Assembly: GCA_015847255.1 (NCBI GenBank)
Contig: JADLZK010009293.1
Span: forward strand, 124,001 to 188,000
Direction: 5' to 3'
Length of the DNA stretch: 64,000 bases
DNA from: Hyparrhenia diplandra
Taxonomy: Eukaryota > Streptophyta > Magnoliopsida > Poales > Poaceae
Under the pieces are notes generated by a model. The model searched no databases. It saw only the letters and a program-made list of their open reading frames with translations, and had not been told where the DNA came from. Shown here piece by piece: positions 33,322-45,705 of this stretch (position 1 is the stretch's first letter; each line of letters starts with the position of its first letter). A program made the position numbers and the translations under genes.

Positions 33322-33887
33322 CTAGTCACAATAATTCTTTCCCCGCGCTAATAATGTGATATTGGACACTTCCCATCTTAGAGATGTATACAACCTGACC
33401 TTTTTGGTTACCCGCCCTAGTGAGAATAGAGAAATCAATTCTACATTGGTTGTGTCCATTCTCCAAAGGGAATGTGTCAACTTGAATGTAATCAACCATA
33501 AAATGTTGAAGTGTCTTTGAACCATGGTATAGGTTGAATGGCCTACATTTAACAATTATATATTAGAACAAAATATGCTTAGATATGGGTAGTGTCTCTC
33601 TAAAAGCTATTACTTACTATGCTTGGATATGGGCAGTTTTCCTCAAAGAATGTTGGTTCGAAGCCCGACTCAAATGCATAGTTAGCTAGCAAATTCGATG
33701 TAGGTAGATCTCTGACCATATCTTCTCCTAAATTTATGTTGGTGATATTGGCTACTCCTCCCTTATTGTCTCCTCTCCACCCCTCACCACTCTCTCCTTT
33801 GGTAGTTCCCCCGACACTGCCCCCCCACTCCTCCCTGGCGCCGCGGGCACTCCCGACGCCGGTTAACCCCCTACCTCTCTCTCCCAA
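33322..33887 (-). other. Minus-strand coding-like fragments of unknown type
   Basis: One frame at about 33540-33345 is open for about 65 codons and reads NLYHGSKTLQHFMVDYIQVD and QKGQVVYISKMGSVQYHIIS. Another at 33730-33610 reads GEDMVRDLPTSNLLANYAFE. The two could be exons separated by the short AT-rich piece at 33545-33600. The product is not recognised. Their position between CACTA-like ends suggests a transposon protein or a captured gene fragment, but this is inference. Confidence 0.3.
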
Positions 33888-33968
33888 ATGGCTCCCCCTC
33901 TACCTCCTTTTTCTCTCTTCCCCTACCACGCAAAGGGCTCCCTCTCCCACACCGGGGTGGCGAGCACG

Positions 33969-36231
33969 TGAAGGGTCGAGATGGGGGCTAGAGGGGGGGT
34001 GAATAGCCCTTTCAAAAACTAATCGCACCGGCCAACCGAAACTAATGCGAATTAAACTTATTGGTCTAGCCAAGACTTCACCCCTCTAACTAAGACTCTA
34101 AATCACCTCACAAAAGATCCTACACAATAAGAGTGAGGTGACAAGCCTAGCTTGAGCTCCTAACCGTTTCTATTGCAAGGTCACACAAACCTATGAACTA
34201 GAACTTCAAGCACGGGTGAGCTCCTACACAATTCTGGTAAGCAAAAGCACAAAGCCCCTAAGCTCACTAGATGCACAATGGACAAGGCGACACACGCCTT
34301 ACCCAAAGGCTCAATTACTTAGCTACACAAACTAAGTAAAGCAACTAACTAAGCTACACAAGCAAGATAGCTACAACTACACTACTCAAGCACAAGCACA
34401 AGATATATAACAAAGTAATTGCGAAGCTTGTGAGAGAAAAGGCAAACCACCGCGAAGAGTGGACACAAGATGACACCGGTGATTTTTTACCGAGGTCTCG
34501 GAAGCTTGCCAACTCCCCCCTACTCGTTGTGTCGACCGACACTTTGGTGGTTCCACGGCTCGCGTGAATCACCCAGCTGATGATTCACAAGCTTAATGGG
34601 CTGCCAAATCCCACAAGTGGGAGCTTGATCGAATCCCTCACACAGTGTGAGTCCTCGAGCCAATCCCTCAGAGGGCACCGTGAGAACCCACACCCAAGTG
34701 TGGTAGATCAATGACACGCTCCACTAGAGTTGCTCTTCACGATCCCCGCGAGGTGAGCACGAACCTCTCACAATCTCTTCTCCGAAGCACCGCACAATCT
34801 TCTTTGCGTGCCTCGACGGAGCCTCTTGCCACCAAGCCGTCTAGGAGGTGGCAACCTCCAAGAGAAACAAGCACACCGGCTTGCAACACGATCACCTAGT
34901 GCCACGAATGCGATCTCTCAACGCGAATGCACTAGAATCACTCCTCACTTTGATTTGGATGAACACTATCAATCACAAGTGAGTGGGAGGGCTCTCTAGC
35001 ACCACAATACAAGCCACCAAGGCCCAAGTGTGCTCAGCCACCGGCCATGCCCGACCACAACCTCTATATATAGCCCCAAGACAAATAGAGCGGTTGAGGA
35101 CAAAACCACAGCCTCTACGTGTTGACCGGACGCACCGACCGGACGTGCCCATGCGTTCGGTCCAGCATCCGGTCACAACCGACAACCGCATGGCCCCATG
35201 AAGACAGCCCAGACGCATGCGTCCGTCCATCGCTTCCATCTCGACGGACGCATCGACGCCCAAAGCCCCGAATGTAGTGCTCTCCGAATCGACCGAACCA
35301 GACGGACCGACGGTCCCGGTCAAAGGTCCAAATATCCGTCCAAGGCGTCCGGTCGCCGTGTCCGGCCGACGTTTCCTCCTCGCAGATCGTCATCTTGTTG
35401 TCGCCTTTGCTTCAACCTGCTACCCAACAAGTATACCAACTTGAGCACGAGGGTTAGCAAGATTTCTCCGACAAATTGCATCCGGCGCAATAGAAAATAT
35501 GCATCTCATTTTCAAAAGCGCCAAATCCCGCCGAGCTTGCAAATGTGCCAACACCACCAAGTGTACATCACCATGTGCAAGTGTGTTAGCATTTTCACAA
35601 TCATTTCAAAGGACGGGTTAGCTCTTTCGCACCACATGATCCTAACACATCGCAAAGTTAGATCACACAAGTGGCACTAGATGACCGATATGCAAACAAG
35701 TTTGCCCCTCTTGATAGTACAGCCATCTATCCCAAACCCGGTCATAAACTTTCTAAGCACCAATGACCGGTGAAATAAAATGCCCTATAGGTTATACCTT
35801 TGCCTTGCGCATCTCCATTCCGCTCCATCTCCAAGTGCCGATGCAACTCATGCACCAACACGATCAAGAATGATATGATCCATTTCATATCATCACATGA
35901 CCTCCTTGGTCCATCGATCTTGACCTCACTTGCTCTTCACCATTAAGTGTCGGGTCCATCGGCGCCAAGTCTTGCCCAAGCTTCACCGCCTCGCGGTCCA
36001 TCGCTTTGCCTCGACTTGCCCTTCTTCACACTTGCAACCGGGTCCATCAAGTCAAGCCTTGTCTTGATCTTCACCACCTCGGTCACATGACTCCATGTCA
36101 TATCTCATATGCAATAAGCTCCTTCATTGCGTCATCACATGTGAACTAATCTCCTGTGTATTATCTTAATCACACATATTAGTTCTCCTAATGTTGACAC
36201 TCAATTACCAAAAACTACAAGGGACCTTTCA
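33969..36231. repeat. Solo copia-type LTR (D family)
   Basis: A 2.26-kb sequence begins TGAAGGGTCG, shortly followed by GGCTAGAGGGGGGGTGAATAG, and ends CAAGGGACCTTTCA-like (GGGACCTTTCA), the same type as the LTR of copia D. No PBS, gag or pol adjoins either side. The flanking pentamers GCACG (left) and ACACG (right) agree at four of five bases, as expected of an ageing target duplication. This fits loss of the internal region by recombination between two LTRs. Confidence 0.7.
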
Positions 36232-36759
36232 ACACGGCGCTTGGGAAGGCAAGCACCACCATCTCATGGTGGCTCGTGGGGTGGACTGCAGCGGCGGGTT
36301 TAAGCAGGTACTACAGTCCCCATATCCCTCTGATCTAGTCTTCATGTCCCACTTGCTCCATCTCTCTCCTCTTTGTAGATGGTAGGTCGTGGCACTCCCG
36401 GCACGGATCGAGTTTTGGAGCATGGATCCGCCTTGGAGCCCGTGGATCCAAAGAAAGCCGAGCACCTCCATCCCCGCATCTAGCGGTGATTGGGCCTCTC
36501 GATGGCGTCCCCGTGACGGATCTAGCAAGGTGGAGCTCAACATGAGCGAATCGAGTGGATCCCGACTGGATTAGGGTTTCGCCTATCGGTCCGTGAACGA
36601 GCTTGCGGTGGGTTCAGGAATGGACTTTTCCAATGGGCCCGTGGATTTTTTGTTTTCTTAAATCATTAAATTTACCATTACCTTGCTACCATGATAGGCC
36701 CATTTGCCTACCATGATAAATGGAAACGCCCGCCATGCAAAAATTTTTCTATAGTAGTG
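36232..36759. mobile_element. CACTA-like 3' end
   Basis: The right edge reads AAAAATTTTTCTATAGTAGTG (ending 36759), the complement of a CACTACTATAGAAA-type terminus. Just inside it is a short repeated string (CTACCATGATAGGCCCATTTG, then CTACCATGATAAATGG). Together with the subterminal repeats at 32712-32860 it may bound a transposon of about 4 kb into which the solo LTR inserted, but the left terminus does not match well. Confidence 0.4.
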
Positions 36760-36958
36760 AATGATGTTCAAAATTTCTAGTTTGCCCCTAGATGCGGCCT
36801 CACATTGGACTCAATAACACAATATCATTTTTCCATTCATTTTTTCCATGATTTGAATGATTGGTTTGAGAAATATACCAAATTTGAACATAGAGTACCA
36901 AGTACTATAGGAGGACTACTTAAAAAAAAAAGTTTGGAGGTCAAAATCAAAAAATTGA

Positions 36959-36991
36959 TTTGCCGAGTGTCGGGCTTTGGCACTCGGCAAA
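36959..36991. repeat. Perfect 11-bp inverted repeat (TTTGCCGAGTG)
   Basis: Arms TTTGCCGAGTG (36959-36969) and CACTCGGCAAA (36981-36991) enclose an 11-base loop. The same words recur in degraded form just downstream (CTTGGCAAAGTGTTCCCTTTG, 37020-37040). 'TTTGCCGAGTG' repeats are common at the ends of grass DNA transposons, so this is probably a transposon terminus rather than a gene terminator. Confidence 0.6.
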
Positions 36992-37642
36992 CATGCTCTT
37001 TGCTATGTCGACACTGATACTTGGCAAAGTGTTCCCTTTGCCCAATGTCCGGTAGCAACACTATCAGGCAACCACTTTTAATGGGTCCTTAACCTCACTT
37101 AGTAGTACCGTGATCACGCTAATACGTTTTAAAGACAAGAGTGCACTCATATATATTTATAAAAAGGTGCCAAAGCTTTTATTTATAGGACAAATAAAGG
37201 TCTTACATGAGTGGCTCGAGGGTCACCATCTCATAGGTTACATAATGTCAAATATTCGTAGGCATTGTTGTGGCATTTTATTTATCGAGTACGCTATAGT
37301 GTATGGTGGCTCACAACACAATACACCCACAAGCAAACCCTAGTATCAACATCCTGGTCCTAGTAACTCCAAAGCGTCTAACCGTCCTATGGCGCCTCAT
37401 CGTGGTCATTATAGCCGTAATCCTCATCCAAGCCTAAGTCTGAAAAATAAACAACGGTGAGTACAAAAATACTCAACAAGTCCAAACCTGGGTGAATTGG
37501 AATTATATGGGTTTGGGCCCTAGTAGAGTCTCTAAAACTACTCTCTCTAGTTCCTGGTTAGATCTTGAGATTTTCTTCAAAAAGGTCACAAACGGTTAGT
37601 AAATTAAGGTGAAATCTAATCATAGATGATTTGGCCTAGTTT
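36992..37642. other. Non-coding, no assigned feature
   Basis: There is no gene, and only short AT-rich runs. The string GTGAGTACAAAAATACTCAACAAG near 37459 is an imperfect inverted repeat (GAGTA...TACTC). It recalls repeats found in grass gypsy LTRs, so this may be the tail of an old element. Confidence 0.35.
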
Positions 37643-40600
37643 TGTAACACCCCGTAAGGAAACACAACAATCTTCCGGAGTATTACCACACTACAAAACT
37701 ACGGAGTACGCGGAAGCAAAATCACGACATCTAGATTCAGCATAAAAATAAGTCTTCTATGATTACGCATTTAAGGATCGTCAAACCTAACCGACAAACC
37801 TTAGCTATTTACTACAAGATATAAACTGATTCTACAACGGACTATCATGTTACATAAAAATGTGATTGTTCGAAGTGTACAACATATGTGCATGCTACTC
37901 CCCTCCCGCCAAGCGCCCTCGAAGCTCAAGTACCCGAGATGGGGGAACAGGCGTATGAGGTTTATGGAAAACCTCAGCAAGCAAACCGCTTCAACCAAGT
38001 TATTTAAATCATAGTTTGATTATGCTTTTAGATTTAAATTGCATAGTAATATAAACATCCAAAGGATTTTTATGTAAATATCAATATACATCCAAGTGTA
38101 ATGCAAACAATTTCATAGAAACATAAATATACTTATGAGTGCAATGCAAATGATGCAATGCAATGCATGACTTCACTTCTACACACACAACCCAACAAGA
38201 GGGGGTGAAGGCTGCAACCACAATGCTCATCAATGTGCGTTGTTGTACGGGTACTTTTACCGCACCAATTTGGCTACGGTTTCTTCCATGCATACCAACG
38301 GAAAAGAGTGCAAATGCAAATGTTGCAATGTATGCACTTTCCATACTTCATATACACGTCACAATTCATAATTTAGAAAGTAATACCACAAGATATGAAA
38401 AATATCATACTTAAGTAAATCAATAACATCAATTTCAGATTATCTGTCTAGTGTGAGAAACTGAAATTTAATGGAGGAGGCAATTCAAACAACAAAGCTA
38501 AAGCATGTGGACCACGGCGCCACGTTTACTTGCCTTTACCGATGATCAAGCGAATGAGTTAGACACTCTCCAAAGGCAACAAACACCTGATTACAAGCAA
38601 TTCTTAGTACTAATATCATCATACAAACAAGTACATCAATGATTAACGCACTATAGGCCTCAAACACGTTGTTTAAGCATCTACCACTTCACTACAGTTC
38701 ATGACAGCAACACTGTTCCTTATCTTTTCAGAGACAAATAACCATACCATAATAAATTCTCAAAATATATTAGACCATAGAACATTAATTTATCTACCAC
38801 TTTGGTATTATGAAATTTGGCAAAAAATTCTCTAAAATAGCATAAACATCTTTGCATCTTAACTAAACTTTTCGTCAATCGAAAAACAGGACAGCAACCT
38901 TGGAAAAATTCAAAACTGGAGATATATAAATTGAAAAAAATTCTCTACAAATCTGGAAAGATTAAGAAATACACTACAATTCTTATTTAGATCATAAGTT
39001 CAAATTCCTCCATTACAGGGGCCAAAATGGGTAAATCTAAAATTGTCCAGATTTTTGTCACTGCAGAACAGCCATCTTAAAAATACTATATCTCCAAAAC
39101 TACAGAGGATATAAGCGTGATATTGGCGTCAAAAAAAGAAAGGTATTGAAGTCCTCTACAAATGTTTCCACTGTGGAAAAATTTATTAAGGCTGCTAAGA
39201 AGCCCTAAAATGGCGACGAACAGAAACTACTCAATCTAACGGAATTTCAGGATGAGAAAGACATCGGTTTATAGGAATTTCGGGATTTACTCCATCTAGA
39301 CCCTTTCAATTGAGATGATTCCGCCGACAAAACTTGAACCAAAGAGGGGGATTACGATATGAAACCTCACCTAGGTTAAACACGATGAGGACGATGACCA
39401 GCCACTAGCTATCCCCGTCGTTGCGATGGATCGTCGCTCCCATGGAAAGAAATGGAGAAGAACGGCACATCGGCGGCAGCGGCAAACCCTAGCCCTTCCC
39501 TTCCTCCTTCTCCCTCTCCTCTCTGTTTTCCCATGCAAGAGTGAGGGTGGCGGCTGTTGGGGTGGTTAGTCACGGTGGGAGGAGGAAGAGAAAAAGAACT
39601 ACAATGGCTTCATGCAAAGGGTTGGCTAAACTGACAACATGGTTGGAAAAAAAAGGCACCGTTGAAAGATAAGATCAAAAGAATGGTGTCCACACAAATT
39701 GTAGGATAATTTAGGATAACCATGTGGGGAAAAGGAAATACCACGTTGGAGCACTCTCTTCTAAGCCAACAAGGAAGTGGATTTGCATGAGAGTAATTAC
39801 TATTTTTATTTCACATTAAACACTCCAACATGCAAAGCTTCATGATCCAAAATCCAATCTCTGATCAAAGCACATGAGTCATCAAAACCTTTGACGAGCT
39901 CATCACATCAGTGTTCTCCCTTTATCCATCTAAGGAACGGATTAAGAATGGATTAAGAAGTCAGCCATTATTAGATAAGAGTCTTAATAAAATTCATGTT
40001 AATGCATGCATTCTTGGGGTACTACAAGTTTACCCATTCCAAGGACGTGGCTATTCGAATAGATTTAATAAACTTTATAGAGGTTGTACAAATTTTCCCA
40101 CATGATAGGCATTGTCTACACCATAGCCAATGGTTCAACAGTCTTACGAGATCCCCACCCGCTTGGTAGCCAACCTAGATCTTAGTATATTCTTTACCGA
40201 AGGTTCTCTGGGGTTGGAACGGGGAGATCACATAGCACCCCAACGGGAAGATCACTTAGCATCCCAACGCGGAAGATCACTTAGCATCTGTCAAAATTAA
40301 TAATTCACATACATATAAACATTACTCAACTATTTTACGTGGAAGATCACCTAGCATCCGCACTCAACCCGACCATGGAAGATCACATAGCATCCGTGTC
40401 GCCTCCCAATAGATCTTTTGCCTATTAAATGTACCTCAATCTAACGGGGTGTGAGATCCAGCCTCCCTCATCCAGGCGTGTGGTTGTACGGATAATCGCA
40501 CTAGGAAGATGGTCTATGAACCGGTCCTTACGAGGTAAGTCTTCTCTCTGCAGAATCCCTACACGATTTCGAAATGTGTTAGCCCACCTCCTTGTAGGCT

Positions 40601-40859
40601 AACACCAGCCACCCCTTTGGTTGGTTAGGTTCATTTTAATACTTAGTTCTTGTCTCATATTATCATTTCATGATCACAAGTTGGCAATGACTCAGGCACA
40701 CAACATCAACGAAGTCTCATGCACTTAGCCCATAAGTACTATTGACACCGGGTTAACGACATCACTAATATAGCTCTCTAGCACTTCAAATACTATGGCG
40801 CCAAAAATACTTGAATGATGCTAGGTGACAAAACTATAAAAAGTAATGACCCCAAACAG
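37643..40859. repeat. Non-coding repetitive block, possibly an old gypsy LTR
   Basis: From TGTAACACCCCG (37643), a start often seen in grass LTRs, about 3.2 kb has no open frame of note. It includes a CT-rich block (39490-39540), AT-rich stretches and a small direct-repeat cluster at 40221-40395. No PBS, polypurine tract or partner LTR could be found, so the class is a guess from composition and from the terminal string. Confidence 0.3.
40221..40395 (+). repeat. Five spaced copies of GGAAGATCACNTAGCATCC
   Basis: Copies lie at about 40221, 40245, 40270, 40341 and 40377. They match the 19-base word with zero to three changes and are separated by unequal spacers. The surrounding sequence has no coding frame, so this looks like a regulatory or subterminal repeat array inside an LTR-like block. 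Confidence 0.65.
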
Positions 40860-42428
40860 TGCTGGTATTATAACAATCATAAAGCCACTATAAACTAGTC
40901 AAAGGATAACCTATACTTCTAGTAAAGTAGGTTGCTCATTCCTACTTATGCAACTAGAAAGTATAACATGGCATGAAATGATGTGACTAGGCGGTGAATA
41001 GAATAGGATAAAGAATATAGAATAAGACTCGCAAGCGGACGTAATAATCTATACCATTGTAGCACTTTAAAGAGTAAGAGTTATCGTATCCACAAGGAAG
41101 ACAAATTAACTACTTAATGTGTGATACTAATAAAGTCCTTATATATGGAATATCTATAACCAATAATGATAATGCTTCTACTCAACAACAGGGTTAATGT
41201 CACATGAAATAATAATAAATAAGATAAAGATATGTATGATAAATGCTCAATAAGATAAATGACAAATACAGGGATCAAGTCATCATTAAATGATAAAGAT
41301 TCAATAGAATATTCTAGTCTAAGGACTCACGTGGGCAATATAAGGAAAACTTATGTGTAACTATCATCACATGTTATTGCTAAACTCTAATTAGTGCAAA
41401 CATCTAGTTATCATAGCTACTATTATTACTTCATAACAAACTTAAGGATCATCAACTAGAAGGATTCAATAATGAGATCTTCACCTTCTTCGCGACACAC
41501 GATCTACCGCTCACTACATACGGAGGGAGGATTATAGAAGACTCAATAGAGTCAGTAACCCTACGAACTACCCCAAACCTCGGCATATAGCGGCATTTGT
41601 AGACATAACATATATAAGCACCACGCTTACATAAGTTATAACACCTATCTTGCACGTTACAAGATGAGGGCTATACAATCCTAAGCATGCAATCCATAAT
41701 AAATAAATAACTCTACTAGACATATTAAAGCAAACAATAAACAAAGCAAATGATAATATAATAAAGATAAAGAACAATATCATAGATGATCAGTGAGTAA
41801 TGAATATACCAAAGATATAAATATATCAAAGAGTATAACAATGTACCTATGAACACCTTGACAGAATCTGAAGCTCAAGCCTTCCTATGCTTGGAACTCC
41901 TTCTAATCTATTGCTAAGTAGCTAATCTCTCTAGATTTAGAACTATTCGGGGAAATAGGGTTTATGGCTCGACTTGATCTCGGAACTCAGGTTTCGATCT
42001 TCGCACTGAATTAGGGTTTCGTGGGTAGCCCCCGCCTCTTCTTTGTAGCCCCATAGGATGAATCTCAGCCCTTGGATCAAACCGACTTGATTGGACGGAC
42101 TAGATCAACTCCATAGGTCGGTTGTAGGAACCTTCTGGAAGCAGGACATGTGGCTCCACCCCAAGGTGGTGCCGCGGCACCCCCCCCGGCCGCCCGGCCC
42201 CACCTATAAGGGTGTGGGCCCCGGCCTTGGCGAGGTGTCTTATCTTCGGTGTCTTGATTTCTCCTCTTTTCTCTCTCGATTTTTTTGGGGTTTTCCAGAG
42301 TTCACCTATAAAACCGAGTGTATACAAAACTTGTGGAATTTGTTAGTGTAAACCCTATCTTTTATTTGTTCTTGTCCTCATATGTTCTATTATTTCATAG
42401 TAAAAGTTGACAATAACTACCGTCAACA
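40860..42428 (-). repeat. A/B-type LTR (3' LTR of a truncated element)
   Basis: The 1569-bp LTR begins TGCTGGTATT and ends CGTCAACA in plus view. It carries the shared CTTGGATCAAACCGACTTG block (near 42073). The five bases before it are AACAG. It is followed on the right by AGCTCCCC, the complement of a GGGGAGCT purine tract, as in element B, so it is the 3' LTR of a minus-oriented element. Its TATA position is degraded (CTTTGTAG). Confidence 0.7.
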
Positions 42429-43357
42429 AGCTCCCCTTAAAGCTTACCTTTTGCTAGTCCCTTTAGCAAAACATATAAACTATAAAACAAACTTGGATCG
42501 AGTTGCTACGATACTTTTTATTCTTACAGAGTACACATGCTTTCAAAAAGAGACTCAACTCGATTTGGATAAACTAATTCGACTTCAAACTCTTTCTTTT
42601 ACCAACTATGGTGTTTTTTTACTCTCACTTAGGTACTTGAGCAATTGAAAGATAGAACAATCAAGTCAAGCACTATGTCTTAAGTCTTTGATAACTAATA
42701 TTCCTGAGTGTTTTTAATAAATTTTGCAAATAAAAACTCAGAGCTCAGAATGAATGGCACTCTCAATCTCTCAAGATGTGGTATTTTGGATCCTCACTAG
42801 GCATTAATAATTGCCTTCTCTCTTGAATATGTGGTATTTATGGCACATGGCTAAGTATTAAGCCTTTATCTCTCTAACTCACTCTCTCTCTAAAAAAAAA
42901 TGGCTTATTTGGAGCTCATAGGAGTGGCACTCTTAAAATAATATTACATATCTACAAAGGATATATCTATAGTTCAAACAATGGATCCATAGAGAGTTCG
43001 GCCTACCAAGACGCTTATAGCATGTGTATGGAATATGGTGGATAGGTGTATATTTGGTGGCTAAAACAAATTCTATGTTTACTCCTTTGATGACAAAACA
43101 AATCTCTCGCTTGAAATTCTTTTGAGAGAACTTTGGGCTGCATACTTTTCTTTCTTTTTTTCTTTCAGAGAGGCGGGCATCTAAGTACCCATTGTTTTCA
43201 TTTGGTCACTTGTCCTCTTTTACTCTCTTTCTTTTTTATTAGGAGGTAGGCTCTACTCGCCTCGTAGGACACTTGTCCATTTTTCATCTCCCCGTTTTAT
43301 TCTCTTTTTTTAGCAGCAACCCAAATCTCTTTCCACTGATAAAATTTTGAGAGATAT
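42429..43357 (-). mobile_element. 3' internal remnant of an A/B-type element
   Basis: This is non-coding sequence homologous to the 3' internal region of element B. It has the same opening (AGCTCCCC...AGCTTACCTTTTGCTAGTC), the same CAATTGAAAGATAGAA(C/T)AATCAAGTCAAGC block (near 42645; 22003 in B) and the GAGGTAGGCTCTACT / GGACACTTGTCCATTTTTCATC tandem units (43165-43300). It ends abruptly at 43357, where the LTR of element F begins, so F inserted here. GATAT (43353-43357) is the candidate target duplication, and its partner lies beyond the window. Confidence 0.7.
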
Positions 43358-44358
43358 TGTCGGGTTTGTAATTAGGGGTACCCAAATTAACGCGACAAAA
43401 CTCACCTAATCCCCAAGTGTGGATAAGTGAGAGACCTAAATACACCCCCCCCGCACTAGCACCTACTAAAACTAACTCAGCCTACCCACAAAGTCACGAC
43501 TCACCCGAGGCTCTGCGGAGAGGTCCCCCTCTACGGAGGGGCCCACTCTACGAAGGACTAAATTCCCGACTCGCCCGAGAGGCCTCAATAGAGGAGGACC
43601 CCCTCTACGGAGAGGCCTCAACAGAGAGACCCCCCCTCTACGGAATACCCAATCTAAAAAACTCACCCGACAAACTCTACAGATGAGGCCTCTACGGAGG
43701 GCCTCAGTAGCATCATAACCTAGGACTTAACAATATTAATAAGTGTGCTGGGCCTGGAGCGATGGGTGACCAACTGGGAAGTCTCAGCCCTCTACAGAGA
43801 GGCCTCACAGAGGCCCCCTCTACTTAAAAAAGTTCCCTCTCTACGGGGAGGCCTCAGCGTAGAGGCCCCCCCTACTCTAAAAGTTCCCTCCCCACGTAGA
43901 GGCCTCACAGAGGCCCCCTCTACGAAAAGTTCCCTCTCTACGGGGAGGCCTCAGCGTAGAGGCCCCCCTCTACGGAAAGTTCCCTCTCTGTGGAGAGGCC
44001 TCATGGAGGAGAGGCCCCCTTTACGGAGAGGTCTCTACGAAAGTTCCCTCGTGGAGAGGCCTCATCGAGAGGCCCCCCCACGGAGCCGTCTCTACGCAAA
44101 GCTCCCTCTCTGTGGGGAGGCCTCATCGGAGAGGCCCCCCTCTACGGAGAGGTCTCTATGGAAAGTTCCCTTTCTGTGGAGAGGCCTCATTGGAGAGGCC
44201 CCCCCTCTATGGAGAGGTCTCTACGGAAAGTTCCCTCTCGTGGGAGAGGCCTCCCCACGGAGAGGTCTCTACGAAAGTTCCCTCTCAGCGGAGAGGGCCT
44301 CAAAGATAGAGGCCCCCTCTCGTGGAGAGGCCCCTCTACGGATGAGCCCTACACCAAT
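43358..44358 (+). repeat. Element F 5' LTR, first segment
   Basis: Begins TGTCGGGTTTGTAATTAGGG and continues with a GC-rich minisatellite. It is interrupted at 44358 after CCAAT by the Tat element and resumes at 59066-59070 with the duplicated CCAAT. The joined LTR would be about 1.65 kb (43358-44358 plus 59071 to about 59708). The long 'open' frames here are only the repeat read in three frames. Confidence 0.72.
43500..44345 (+). repeat. GC-rich minisatellite within the element F LTR
   Basis: About nine units of 46-65 bp run from 43828 to about 44340. Each starts with AAAGTTCCCTC, passes through GAGAGGCCTC and GAGGCCCCC, and ends in CTACGG. Unit starts are near 43829, 43880, 43927, 43977, 44040, 44098, 44161, 44226 and 44272. 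Shorter related pieces begin near 43505. The palindrome GAGGCCTC and the paired GGAGAGG/CCTCTCC words could form many hairpins in RNA or single-stranded DNA. Confidence 0.8.
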
Positions 44359-45705
44359 TGTCGGCGGTTCGAGGAGCGGCAGGGCGCCCCGGTGCCGCAA
44401 TAAAAATTTGTAGGCCGCGTGCCTCCTCCTCAATGGCGTAGCGCAAGGTGGACACGGGACGCGGCGGTTTATCCCCGTTCAGGCCAACGGGGCCCTACGC
44501 CCGGCCCGGGTGCGCCACGCCGTGTTACTCAAGGCTCAAAGGTGAGCCCGCGGTAGGGGTTACAGCGGTCGTGTGGGAGAGAAGCGGTCTCAAGCCCCAC
44601 GATCGTGGTTGCGTGTGGATGTGGTGAGCGTTTTCTCCGTCGTGAACCGGAGTTGAAAGTGGGATTGAGTCGAATCTAGCCGTAATCGAACCCCTTCTAA
44701 TGGGACATTACTCCCCTTTTATAGGAGAAGGAGAGAGATAATGTTTACATTGGTGGTTGCCTAGGTGGCTAATTCCCGAGGCCGCACCGTTGCATGTGCG
44801 CGTCGAGGGCGCGGGCCGCTTGGGCGCCGCTGACGAAGACACGCGCCCGTGATCCGATGGTGGACGCAGCCGCCGCCCCCCTCGGGGTGCGGCCCCGAGG
44901 GTCCGTGAGGCGCCCCTCACGCCCGCATGGCGAGGGCCGGTCCCAAAGTGGTTGTTGCCATGCGTGTCAAGTGCCCGAGGGTCCGGCCCTACGTGGTGTT
45001 TTGACGGTGTTCGGGAAGTGAACAAGGTCATCTTGGTTCCGTGCCGGGTGGCGTAAACACATCACCGGGTTCAGCATTGCGCCCCATCGGCTCGGATTGG
45101 GGAGGCGATTCGGCAGTCGATTTGACTGGGCGTAATCGATGGCACCTGGTGCCTTGCTCGCCACGCCGACCGCATTGAATGCGGTGGTTTCTCTTCCTCC
45201 GGACGGAACCTCCCACGCCCGAGGGTCCGCGACCGAGACAGGCTGAGTTAGCTGCCACACCCGAGGATGGAGAGCTGGTCTTCCTCGGGCGAGACGGAGT
45301 TTTTGCGCCCGAGGGTGGTGAGCTAGGCCACCCGGACGAATCGGAGATTTCCGGGCCGGTGAGCTAGGCCGACCTCCCGCGAATCGAGACGTGAGGTCGA
45401 GCCCGAGCCATGGTTTGATCGCGGTCGACGGAACGCCGTGGTTCGTTGTTCGGTAGAGGTCCTTGACCTTGTCCTTCGTGAGCGTAATAAGCTCTTTGTA
45501 CGCCGTGATGACTCCATTCGGGCCGCCGTGGGCGTTCAGGGCGCCCGTCGCCATGTAAACGCCGTGGGCTCAATGGCTGGTCCATCGTTCGTCGGGCCAT
45601 CCCTCCGTGTGATGATAGCAGGCTTAGGTTTCACCGGGCCTTGGCAGGCCAACAAATTCTCATAGTTTGAGAATGTCTCGAGGCCCAATATTTTGGTCCC
45701 CGACA
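44359..45705 (-). repeat. Tat element 3' LTR
   Basis: 1347 bp, TGTCGGCGGT to CCCCGACA in plus view. A minus-strand TATA box (TATAAAAG, plus 44717-44724) and neighbouring leader are identical in the other LTR. To the right, the complement of GTAGCTCCTCGAGCC gives a purine-rich tract (GGCTCGAGGAGCTAC) abutting the LTR. Confidence 0.88.

Noticed and set aside
35105..35680. Long plus and minus frames in the solo LTR
   Set aside because: They run across GC-rich repeat words (CCGGACGCA type) within an LTR. No protein family is recognisable.
40221..40395. A CRISPR-like array
   Set aside because: Repeats are short, imperfect and unevenly spaced (from about 5 to 52 bp), and the window is plant nuclear DNA.
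43745..44413. 222-codon plus-strand open frame, and overlapping long frames at 43990-44403 and 44112-44309
   Set aside because: They are the LTR minisatellite read in different frames. The peptide is a repeat of the DNA unit, all frames are open because stop codons are rare in the unit, and the stretch belongs to a non-coding LTR.
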